Positions 1 through 5,066 of a stretch of 5,239 nucleotides of DNA are shown here, in pieces. Origin of the DNA: JADFOB01 sp964651325. GTDB taxonomy: Bacteria > Planctomycetota > Phycisphaerae > UBA1845. Where the stretch lies: positions 1 to 5,239 of the forward strand of contig CAZYXP010000234.1 of NCBI GenBank assembly GCA_964651325.1. The letters are read 5' to 3'. The notes below the pieces were generated by a model. It was given only the letters and a program-made list of their open reading frames with translations, had not been told where the DNA came from and made no database searches. The translations under genes were made by a program, and so were the position numbers. Within the stretch, counting starts at the first letter, position 1, and the number at the start of each line of letters is the position of its first letter.

Positions 1-260
1 CTGTGGCGATCTTCATGGCCAATGCCGGAGGCGCCTGGGACAACGCCAAGAAGTATGTCGAAAAGGGCAACCACGGCGGCAAGGGCAGCGAGGCCCACAA
101 GGCCACCATCGTCGGCGATACGGTCGGCGATCCGTTTAAAGACACGTCCGGCCCGAGCTTGAACATCCTTATCAAGCTCATCAGCATGGTCAGCGTTGTG
201 TTTGCGGGCCTGGTCGTGAAATTCGCACCGCAGATCAGCGCCATGCTCGGACTCGGATAG
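1..260 (+). CDS. hppA: Membrane-bound proton- (or sodium-) translocating pyrophosphatase, C-terminal fragment
   Basis: This is the 3' end of a gene that begins left of the window; the first complete codon is at 3, and the GTG there is an internal valine, not a start. Membrane pyrophosphatases hydrolyse PPi in the cytosol and pump H+ or Na+ across the inner membrane. The 85 visible residues carry the family's C-terminal signature: GGAWDNAKKYVE (fragment residues 9-20), GKGSEAHKA (26-34), then GDTVGDPFKD (38-47) and TSGPSLNILIKL (48-59). The aspartates and lysines of these motifs belong to the PPi/Mg2+ site in characterised enzymes. Residues about 53-75 form the last membrane helix, and the protein ends in a short MLGLG tail, as expected for the family. 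Ion specificity and K+ dependence are set by residues outside this fragment, so they cannot be called. A strong terminator follows 28 bp after the TAG stop, so the gene ends its transcript here. Confidence 0.96.
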   Translation, partial: VAIFMANAGGAWDNAKKYVEKGNHGGKGSEAHKATIVGDTVGDPFKDTSGPSLNILIKLISMVSVVFAGLVVKFAPQISAMLGLG

Positions 261-288
261 GCGCTAGAATCGGTTGAGTGACTTCTGC

Positions 289-316
289 GGGCCGGCCCAT
301 CGGGTCGGCCCTTTTT
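289..316 (+). terminator. Rho-independent terminator of hppA
   Basis: The arms GGGCCGGCCC (289-298) and GGGTCGGCCC (302-311) pair over 10 bp with one G-U pair. The loop is ATC, and T5 follows directly (312-316). It lies 28 bp after the hppA stop. It also shows that the PilZ gene downstream needs its own promoter, and that the in-frame TTG at 315 cannot be that gene's start. Confidence 0.9.
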
Positions 317-460
317 GCGCGCTCCGATAATCCCCCGGCTCACGCAGGTGTTGGCTTCGCGCCCAGTTTTGGTTTCGTGGTCGCGACAAATCTTCGCCTC
401 CAAGTCCGCGCTCTCCGCGATTTCTATTTTAGAGTGTAGGCGTGGACTCGAACGTGAGAC

Positions 461-464
461 GGAG
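461..464 (+). promoter_or_regulatory. Ribosome binding site supporting the PilZ gene start
   Basis: GGAG lies 12 nt before the ATG at 477. The spacing is slightly long but acceptable. The open frame reaches back to a TTG at 315 inside the hppA terminator, with no comparable Shine-Dalgarno site for the upstream candidates. An AT-rich patch at 421-432 (TATTTT at 425-430) could be the -10 region of the gene's promoter, but no matching -35 was found, so the promoter is not called. Confidence 0.5.
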
Positions 465-476
465 ATAGACACAACA

Positions 477-1193
477 ATGTCGGATGCGAATGCCAATCTA
501 GAAAACGCGGAACCCGAAAACGGAGCCGACGCTCCCGAAACCTGCGTCCAGCTACCGGAGGCACCCCCTATTCGGTCGCAACACCAGCAGATTCGAAAGT
601 GGCTGGAGGATGCGAGCCGCGAGCACAGAGGCGATGTCTACTCGGGCAAGCGGGACGAGACTCGGTTTAAAAAGCCGGTGCAGCTAGACGCGAAGTTCTT
701 CGAGTCCGGCGATGTACGCACGGCCATGGCGACCATGCACAACATCTCTTGCACGGGGATCGCGTTTTGGGTTCGCGGCGAAGCGGAACTCGGGACGATA
801 GTCGAAGTGGGGGAATGCGATCCGACTACCCGAATCTCTTGGGTTTCAGCCAAGATAACCCACTGCCGGCAAGGGCTCCGCGGATTCGTTGTGGGGGCGC
901 AGTTTGAGGCGCCACTCGCCGATCCGCCGTCGAGTTGGGATGAGTCCATGGCCGATCTTGGACCCGTTTCCGAGGAGGAGGTGGAGCCTGCCGATCTCAC
1001 CAACAAGACCGAAGAGTGTGAAATCATCGACGCGACGCAGGAACCCGAGGCGACGGCCCCATTCGACCGACCGGAAGCGATCGGGGCGACCGAGCCAACC
1101 GACACGAAAGAGCCGCCCGACGGCGCCGATCCGCCCGAAAAAACAAAGGGTGAGAGCGATCGCGGCATACTGAGCTGGTTCGGATTGGGTTAA
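477..1193 (+). CDS. PilZ-domain (putative c-di-GMP receptor) protein with long acidic C-terminal tail
   Basis: This 238-residue protein has three parts. Residues 1-50 are an acidic, Pro/Gln-rich leader with a short helix-like stretch (IRKWLEDASREHR, 39-51). Residues about 58-147 form a PilZ domain. Both c-di-GMP-binding motifs are intact: RxxxR (Arg59, Arg63, in KRDETRF) and NxSxxG (Asn89, Ser91, Gly94). The closing strand GFVVGAQFE (136-144) is typical of the fold. Residues about 150-228 are rich in Glu, Asp, Pro and Thr, with no recognisable fold, and the chain ends in a hydrophobic patch, GILSWFGLG (230-238). No signal peptide or membrane segment is visible, so it is probably cytosolic. 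PilZ proteins act by changing a partner on c-di-GMP binding (motility, polysaccharide export, transcription); the partner here is unknown. The ATG at 477 is preferred over the longer frame from 315 because that codon lies in the hppA terminator. The gene stands alone between terminators and converges with glmS. The PilZ call is firm; the pathway is not. Confidence 0.85.
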   Translation: MSDANANLENAEPENGADAPETCVQLPEAPPIRSQHQQIRKWLEDASREHRGDVYSGKRDETRFKKPVQLDAKFFESGDVRTAMATMHNISCTGIAFWVRGEAELGTIVEVGECDPTTRISWVSAKITHCRQGLRGFVVGAQFEAPLADPPSSWDESMADLGPVSEEEVEPADLTNKTEECEIIDATQEPEATAPFDRPEAIGATEPTDTKEPPDGADPPEKTKGESDRGILSWFGLG

Positions 1194-1198
1194 GCAAG

Positions 1199-1213
1199 CG
1201 ACCCGATGGGTCG
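1199..1213 (+). other. Short stem-loop just after the PilZ gene
   Basis: CGACCC (1199-1204) and GGGTCG (1208-1213) form a perfect 6-bp stem with loop GAT, starting five bases after the TAA stop. Only three Ts follow, so it is a weak terminator alone. It may protect the 3' end or pause polymerase ahead of the larger hairpin at 1238. Twelve bases (1199-1210) are the exact reverse complement of 296-307 in the hppA terminator. Confidence 0.45.
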
Positions 1214-1237
1214 GTTTCGGCATACCAAACATCTCGC

Positions 1238-1294
1238 AAGAGGCCGGATGATCGCGCCGAGCAGTTCTGCTCAGGCTGGTCATTGGGCCTTTTT
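1238..1294 (+). terminator. Long-stem Rho-independent terminator of the PilZ gene
   Basis: One extended hairpin can be drawn by hand. The outer stem is 1238-1245 with 1286-1293, and the middle stem is 1247-1253 with 1278-1284 (two G-U pairs). The inner stem is 1256-1258 with 1274-1276, continued by GAGCA (1259-1263) with TGCTC (1268-1272), around a GTTC loop. T5 at 1290-1294 ends it, and its first four Ts can also join the outer stem. The stem is much longer than usual. The T run is on the plus strand only, so it serves the PilZ transcript and not glmS. The inner stem and T run are seen directly; the full fold is a hand-made prediction. Confidence 0.65.
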
Positions 1295-1302
1295 GCATTT
1301 GA

Positions 1303-1314
1303 CGATGCGCATCG
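1303..1314. repeat. 12-bp perfect palindrome between convergent genes
   Basis: CGATGCGCATCG is perfectly self-complementary, and the flanking bases do not extend it. It lies between the terminators of the converging PilZ and glmS genes. It could be a protein-binding site or simple chance; nothing nearby points to a function. Confidence 0.35.
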
Positions 1315-1351
1315 GCAGAGGAGCCACGAGGGCTGGCCCACGCGGCCGCCC

Positions 1352-1400
1352 GAAAACGCGAAACCTCGATTCACGATCACGTCGGATCTGTGAGACGAGG
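1352..1400 (-). terminator. Candidate Rho-independent terminator of glmS
   Basis: On the minus strand a hairpin starts 14 bp after the glmS stop. Arm 1390-1400 pairs with 1364-1374 (nine Watson-Crick pairs, one G-U, one A-A mismatch). After a bulged base, GATC at 1385-1388 pairs with GATC at 1375-1378, closing a six-base loop. The minus-strand tail reads TTTCGCGTTTT, a broken T tract. The stem is convincing but the interrupted tract lowers confidence. Confidence 0.55.
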
Positions 1401-1414
1401 CGCCATGCCGCCGC

Positions 1415-3238
1415 CTATTCGACCGTCACGCTCTTGGCGAGGTTGCGCGGCTTGTCCACGTTGCAGCCTCGCAACAATGCCACATGGTAGGCGATGAGCT
1501 GCAAGGGAATCACCGTGAGCAGCGGCTGCAACGGTTCGATCGTGTCGGGGACATAAATGACATGATCCGCCAGCGACTGGATTTCTCGGTCGCCTTCGGT
1601 CGCGATGGCCAGTACGCTCGCGCCGCGGCTACGCACCTCGCGGATGTTGCTGGTCACCTTCTTGTATTGCATGCCACTGGTAGCAATGAATACGACGGGC
1701 GTGCCCTTGGAAATCAGCGCGAGCGGTCCGTGCTTCATTTCGGCGGCAGGCATGCCCTCGGCATGGATGTAGCTGATCTCCTTGAGTTTGAGGGCTCCCT
1801 CCAGGGCCACCGGGTAGTTGTATCCGCGCCCGAGGTATAGCCAGTTGTCGCGCTGATAGTATTGCAGCGCTGCCGTCTTGGCCGTCTCCTCGTGTTTGAG
1901 CAGCGTGCGCATTTGTTCGGGAATCTGTGCCAGCGCTTCAATGAATTGGTTGGCGGCCGCGACGGAAAAATGTTTGCGGCGGCCGAGGTAGCACGCGATC
2001 ATGGCCAACACGGCGACCTGCCCGGTGAAGGCTTTGGTGCTTGCCACCCCGATTTCCGGGCCGACGTGCAGATAGATACCCGCGTCGGTCTCCCTTGCGA
2101 GCGTGGAGCCGACGACGTTGACCACGCCGACCGTGGTCGCGCCGCGCTGTTGCGCTTCGCGCAGGGCGGCCAGCGTGTCCGCCGTCTCGCCGCTTTGGGA
2201 CACGGCCATGACAACGGTGCCGTCGTCGATAATCGGGTTTCGGTATCTAAACTCGCTGGCGTATTCTACTTCGGTCGGAATGCGAATAAGCTCCTCGAAG
2301 AGGTATTCGCCGACCAGCGCGGCGTGCCAGGCGGTTCCGCAAGCGGTCATGATGAAGCGTTTGGCTCGGGTCAATTCGCGCGTGCAGTCCACCAGGCCGC
2401 CGAGGTGAATCGCGCCTTCCCGCGTGTCCACGCGGCCTTTGAGACAGGTCTCGATGGCGTCGGGCTGTTCGTGGATCTCCTTGAGCATGAAGTGTTCGTA
2501 CCCGGCCAACTCGATCTCATCGAGGTGCCATTCGACCTCTTCGACGTCTTTGGTGACGGGGACATCCTCCATGTTGGTCAAGCGAAGATCTGCGGCCTCC
2601 ATGCGTGCTATCTCTCCGTCACCAAGAAAAATGACTTGCGATGTATGCGCCAGCATGGCCGCCGCATCCGACGCCACAAAATGCTCGCCCTTGCCTACGC
2701 CGATGATCAGCGGGCTGCCCCGTCGCGCCGCCACCAAAACGTCCGGTTCGTCGGCGCAGACCACCGCAAGCCCGTAGGTGCCAGAGACATCTCGAAGCGC
2801 GCGGCGCACCGCGGCCGCCAGATTGCCGTCGTAAAAATGGGCGATCAGTTGCGCCAAGACCTCCGAATCCGTCTCGCTTGCGAACACCACACCCTGCTTT
2901 TCTAGGAAAATCCGCAAGGCGCGATCGTTTTCGATGATCCCATTGTGAATGATGGCAAACCGCCCGGCACTGTCCTCGTGCGGGTGCGCGTTGAGGTCGT
3001 TGGGGGCTCCGTGCGTTGCCCAGCGCGTGTGCCCGATCCCGCGCGTCTGCGGTGCGGCGGAATCGACTCTTTGCTCTAGGGCGGAGATACGACCGGCGGA
3101 TTTTGTTACCGTGATGCCGTTCTGATCCACCAATGCGACACCGGCGGAATCGTAACCACGGTATTCCAGCCGCCGCAAGCCTTCCATAAGGATCGGAAGC
3201 GCGGGCCGACTACCAATGTATCCAATAATTCCACACAT
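1415..3238 (-). CDS. glmS: Glutamine--fructose-6-phosphate aminotransferase (isomerizing)
   Basis: GlmS makes glucosamine-6-phosphate from fructose-6-phosphate and glutamine in the cytosol. This is the first committed step to UDP-GlcNAc for peptidoglycan and lipopolysaccharide. The 607-residue protein is full length (E. coli has 609). After Met removal, Cys2 of MCGIIGYIG is the glutaminase nucleophile. The class II glutaminase domain (about 2-220) also shows HTRWATHG (70-77), HNG (98-100) and Asp124 in SETDSE. The first SIS domain (about 285-425) has CGTAWHA (300-306), SQSGET (347-352) and GVASTKAFTGQ (398-408). The second (about 457-597) has LGRGYNYPVALEGALKLKE (469-487) and AEMKHGPLAL (499-508; His503). 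The C-terminus DKPRNLAKSVTVE includes Lys602, matching the catalytic Lys603 of E. coli. No key residue is missing. The ATG is certain because Cys2 must follow it. The Shine-Dalgarno is weak, a G-rich run about 8-14 nt upstream. The gene appears monocistronic, with its own promoter and terminator. Confidence 0.98.
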   Translation of the reverse strand: MCGIIGYIGSRPALPILMEGLRRLEYRGYDSAGVALVDQNGITVTKSAGRISALEQRVDSAAPQTRGIGHTRWATHGAPNDLNAHPHEDSAGRFAIIHNGIIENDRALRIFLEKQGVVFASETDSEVLAQLIAHFYDGNLAAAVRRALRDVSGTYGLAVVCADEPDVLVAARRGSPLIIGVGKGEHFVASDAAAMLAHTSQVIFLGDGEIARMEAADLRLTNMEDVPVTKDVEEVEWHLDEIELAGYEHFMLKEIHEQPDAIETCLKGRVDTREGAIHLGGLVDCTRELTRAKRFIMTACGTAWHAALVGEYLFEELIRIPTEVEYASEFRYRNPIIDDGTVVMAVSQSGETADTLAALREAQQRGATTVGVVNVVGSTLARETDAGIYLHVGPEIGVASTKAFTGQVAVLAMIACYLGRRKHFSVAAANQFIEALAQIPEQMRTLLKHEETAKTAALQYYQRDNWLYLGRGYNYPVALEGALKLKEISYIHAEGMPAAEMKHGPLALISKGTPVVFIATSGMQYKKVTSNIREVRSRGASVLAIATEGDREIQSLADHVIYVPDTIEPLQPLLTVIPLQLIAYHVALLRGCNVDKPRNLAKSVTVE

Positions 3239-3302
3239 AAACTACCCAACCCCTATCCTGTACCAAAGACTTCCTTGACGGCGCGTACGGCCATCCCCCG
3301 AG

Positions 3303-3339
3303 CGGCGCTTCGGGCGTCATACCCGCCGCGAAGCTGCCG
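3303..3339 (-). promoter_or_regulatory. Stem-loop in the glmS 5' leader
   Basis: Bases 3303-3316 pair with 3324-3339 over 14 Watson-Crick pairs, interrupted only by single-base bulges at 3328 and 3335. The loop is seven bases (3317-3323). If transcription starts near 3348, as the promoter predicts, this stem forms at the very 5' end of the glmS mRNA, some 65 nt before the start codon. It could stabilise the message or be a control element. It does not resemble the glmS ribozyme known from Firmicutes, and no function is assigned. Confidence 0.5.
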
Positions 3340-3354
3340 GCAACCAGCTACCCT

Positions 3355-3383
3355 ATTATCGCAGCGACCCCGCCCGGAAGCAA
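3355..3383 (-). promoter_or_regulatory. Candidate sigma70-type promoter of glmS
   Basis: On the minus strand TTGCTT (3383-3378) and GATAAT (3360-3355) are separated by exactly 17 bp. The -10 matches consensus at 5 of 6 bases and the -35 at 3 of 6 (the TTG). Transcription would start near 3348, giving a leader of about 110 nt. Such an AT-rich hexamer stands out in this G+C-rich region. Confidence 0.5.
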
Positions 3384-3406
3384 AGCGCCACGCGCCCGAA
3401 TCAGAG

Positions 3407-3426
3407 CCGCGGGCGCTAGCCCGCGG
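3407..3426. repeat. REP-like palindrome, copy 1
   Basis: CCGCGGGC (3407-3414) and GCCCGCGG (3419-3426) form a perfect 8-bp stem around GCTA. Read on the minus strand, the centre is GGGC-TAGC-GCCC. It shares GGCTAGCGCC with the palindrome at 3527-3546, in opposite orientation. From memory, palindromes of this type are abundant in planctomycete genomes; multiplicity here is not testable from one window. Confidence 0.55.
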
Positions 3427-3480
3427 ACCCGTGGGCCGCAAGACTTCGCAGTGGGCACGTTCCATTTTCAAGCCGGCCAT

Positions 3481-3498
3481 GCCGATCAGCAGATCGGC
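3481..3498. repeat. Perfect 7-bp stem-loop between the two REP-like palindromes
   Basis: GCCGATC (3481-3487) and GATCGGC (3492-3498) pair perfectly around loop AGCA. No T tract follows on either strand, so it is not a terminator. It could be part of a compound repeat with its neighbours or an operator. Confidence 0.4.
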
Positions 3499-3526
3499 GA
3501 TTCGTGGAGCACCCGGGGCGGAAGGT

Positions 3527-3546
3527 CACCAGGCTAGCGCCAGGTG
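3527..3546. repeat. REP-like palindrome, copy 2 (diverged, inverted)
   Basis: CACCAGGC (3527-3534) and GCCAGGTG (3539-3546) pair at 7 of 8 positions around loop TAGC. Stem and loop lengths match copy 1 (8 and 4), and the ten central bases GGCTAGCGCC equal the minus strand of copy 1, so the two are inverted relative to each other. The sequence GGTGCTC (3543-3549) can instead pair with GAGCACC (3507-3513), giving an alternative fold. Confidence 0.45.
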
Positions 3547-3630
3547 CTCTGAAAAAAGCCCCATGCCGATTCTGTCACGCGTCCGCCGGGCGTCCAGCGT
3601 CCAGGGCGTCGTGTCCCACCCCTCTCAGTT

Positions 3631-3653
3631 GCGTCCCCAAGACGTTGGGGCGC
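3631..3653. promoter_or_regulatory. Inverted repeat next to the rarA promoter
   Basis: CCCCAA (3635-3640) and TTGGGG (3645-3650) form a perfect stem around GACG. GCG (3631-3633) and CGC (3651-3653) extend it past one bulged T. It occupies the place of a -35 element for the TATACT at 3662, so it may be an operator. It does not look like a known LexA box, and it lies upstream of the expected transcript. Confidence 0.4.
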
Positions 3654-3661
3654 GGATGGGC

Positions 3662-3667
3662 TATACT
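3662..3667 (+). promoter_or_regulatory. Candidate -10 element of rarA
   Basis: TATACT matches the sigma70 -10 consensus at 5 of 6 bases and is an isolated AT-rich hexamer. No good -35 lies 16-18 bp upstream; that stretch is the CCCCAA/TTGGGG inverted repeat. A start near 3674 would leave a leader of only about ten bases, beginning at the Shine-Dalgarno site. Confidence 0.35.
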
Positions 3668-3673
3668 ACGCTC

Positions 3674-3677
3674 GGAG
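3674..3677 (+). promoter_or_regulatory. Ribosome binding site deciding the rarA TTG start
   Basis: GGAG ends seven bases before TTG at 3685, an optimal spacing. It supports this TTG rather than the internal ATG at 3730, which would cut off the conserved MDLF N-terminus. Confidence 0.7.
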
Positions 3678-3684
3678 ATTCCAC

Positions 3685-5037
3685 TTGGACCTTTTTACAC
3701 AGCAGCGTCAGGCAAACAGAGTGGAGGCGATGCCTCTGGCTGCCCGTATGCGCCCGCGCGGGATCGACGAATTCGTCGGTCAGGAGGCGTTCCTGGGCAA
3801 AGGGAAACTGCTCCGCCGCATGCTGGAGGCCGATCGGCTGACCAGCGTTCTTTTCTACGGGCCGCCGGGAACCGGTAAGACTTCCCTGGCCCAGGCGATC
3901 GCTGTGTCCACAGAATCCCATTTTGACAGGCTTAACGCGGCCTCCGTTGGCGTCAAAGAACTCCGCGAACGCCTCGCCGGAGCCAAACAGCGGCTCGACA
4001 ACGGAGGGAAGCGTTCGATTCTCTTTATCGACGAACTTCACCGCTTCAACCGCGCGCAACAGGATATTCTCTTGGAGGATGTCGAAGACGGCGTGATCCG
4101 CCTCATCGGGGCCACGACGGAAAATCCGTTTTTCGCGGTCAACACACCCCTGATTTCAAGAAGCCAGATATTCCAGTTTCAACCGCTCCGTGAAGAGGAC
4201 ATCAAACGATTGCTCGATCGCGCGATCCGCGACGCCGAGCGCGGTCTCGGTCGATACAGCGTCACGCTTGCCCCCGAAGCGGCCGATCACCTGGCGAAAA
4301 TCGCCGACGGTGACGCCCGCCGTGCGTTAAATGCGCTCGAGGTGGCCGTCCTGTCGCAGACGAGCGAAGCGCATTGCTGTGGACCGATAACGGTGGACCT
4401 GGAAACAGCGGTCGAATCCGTCCAACGCAAGGCGATTTCCTACGATCGCGCGGGAGATCAGCATTACGATGCGATTAGCGCGATGATCAAGTCGATTCGC
4501 GGAAGCGATCCCGATGCGGCCGTGTACTGGCTCGCCCGCATGCTCGAAGCTGGAGAGGATCCGCGTTTCATCGCCCGGCGCATCGTCATCAGTGCCTCGG
4601 AAGATATTGGCAACGCCGATCCCCACGGGCTGATTCTGGCCCAGGCGGCGGCGGACGCGACGCAGATGGTCGGGCTCCCCGAATGCCAGTTGCCCCTCGC
4701 CCAGGCCGCGATTTACCTGGCGACCGCCCCAAAGTCCAACGCCTGTGCGAAGGCCATCTGGTCGGCGGCCGACGATGTGCGTAAGGGTCGGGCCGTTGGG
4801 GTTCCCCAGCACTTGCGGTCCACGGGATACGCCGGCGCCAAGCGGCTCGGCTCGGGCGAGGGCTATGTGTACCCACACGATGCCGCCGATGGTATAGTCT
4901 CCGAGGAGCACCACGGCGTGGAAAAAGTTTACTACGCGCCGACAGACCGGGGAGCCGAAGGTAGAATACGCGAATATCTCGATGCGGTGCGAGATCGGTG
5001 GGCATCAAGCCCGCCTGAAGATGATGCGCAAGAGTAG
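3685..5037 (+). CDS. rarA: Replication-associated recombination protein A (RarA/MgsA), AAA+ ATPase
   Basis: RarA is a clamp-loader-like AAA+ ATPase, related to eukaryotic Mgs1/WRNIP1, that acts with SSB at stalled or damaged replication forks. The 450-residue length fits the family. N-terminal MDLF and PLAARMRPRGIDEFVGQ (17-33) are family hallmarks. Walker A is GPPGTGKT (59-66; Lys65), and Walker B is ILFIDELHRFN (112-122; Asp116, Glu117). Sensor 1 is GATTEN (142-147), the arginine finger is Arg159 in SRSQ, and sensor 2 is GDARRALN (209-216). The C-terminal oligomerisation part follows, with DAISAMIKSIRGSDPDAA (262-279), YWLARMLEAGEDPRFIARR (281-299) and SEDIGNADP (305-313). All ATPase residues are present. 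The TTG start is supported by a well-placed GGAG and by the MDLF N-terminus. The gene for 5-formyltetrahydrofolate cyclo-ligase starts 29 bp after the stop, so they are probably co-transcribed. Confidence 0.96.
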   Translation: MDLFTQQRQANRVEAMPLAARMRPRGIDEFVGQEAFLGKGKLLRRMLEADRLTSVLFYGPPGTGKTSLAQAIAVSTESHFDRLNAASVGVKELRERLAGAKQRLDNGGKRSILFIDELHRFNRAQQDILLEDVEDGVIRLIGATTENPFFAVNTPLISRSQIFQFQPLREEDIKRLLDRAIRDAERGLGRYSVTLAPEAADHLAKIADGDARRALNALEVAVLSQTSEAHCCGPITVDLETAVESVQRKAISYDRAGDQHYDAISAMIKSIRGSDPDAAVYWLARMLEAGEDPRFIARRIVISASEDIGNADPHGLILAQAAADATQMVGLPECQLPLAQAAIYLATAPKSNACAKAIWSAADDVRKGRAVGVPQHLRSTGYAGAKRLGSGEGYVYPHDAADGIVSEEHHGVEKVYYAPTDRGAEGRIREYLDAVRDRWASSPPEDDAQE

Positions 5038-5066
5038 TTCAAAGCCCAAGCGGTCGAACCAGCAAT

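Larger units (their letters stand above)
3239..3684. other. Divergent glmS/rarA intergenic region, no gene
   Basis: These 446 bp separate the divergent glmS and rarA starts. Open frames crossing it on both strands give Arg/Ala/Ser-rich translations with no recognisable motif, so I call no gene. It holds the glmS promoter and leader hairpin, two GGCTAGCGCC-core palindromes in opposite orientation, a 7-bp stem-loop, and a stem-loop beside the rarA -10. No glmS-ribozyme-like core, riboswitch or tRNA was recognised. Confidence 0.7.

Noticed and set aside
315..476. N-terminal extension of the PilZ protein from the TTG at 315
   Set aside because: The codon lies in the hppA terminator T tract. The extra 54 residues show no family similarity, and the ATG at 477 has a usable Shine-Dalgarno.
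317..476. c-di-GMP riboswitch upstream of the PilZ gene
   Set aside because: No GEMM-like conserved segment could be found in the 160 bp before the start codon.
889..1173. Arg-rich open frame overlapping the PilZ gene, and minus-strand frames at 638-1380
   Set aside because: These are other-frame shadows of the PilZ gene and its 3' flank, with no independent start signal or recognisable domain.
1862..2905. Plus-strand open frame of 347 codons antisense to glmS
   Set aside because: It lies entirely within glmS, which matches its family end to end. The translation has no recognisable domain, and long antisense frames are expected in G+C-rich coding DNA.
3239..3348. glmS-type ribozyme or riboswitch in the glmS leader
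   Set aside because: The leader is shorter than the known ribozyme, and I see none of its conserved core; only a simple stem-loop is supported.
3590..3603. Tandem GCGTCCA repeat
   Set aside because: Two 7-bp copies in G+C-rich intergenic DNA are too short to separate from chance.
3253..3841. Open frames on both strands across the glmS/rarA gap (minus 3253-3480; plus 3275-3841 and 3504-3878)
   Set aside because: The translations are Arg/Ala/Ser-rich with no motif. The plus frames run out of frame into rarA, and hairpins and promoter elements occupy the region.
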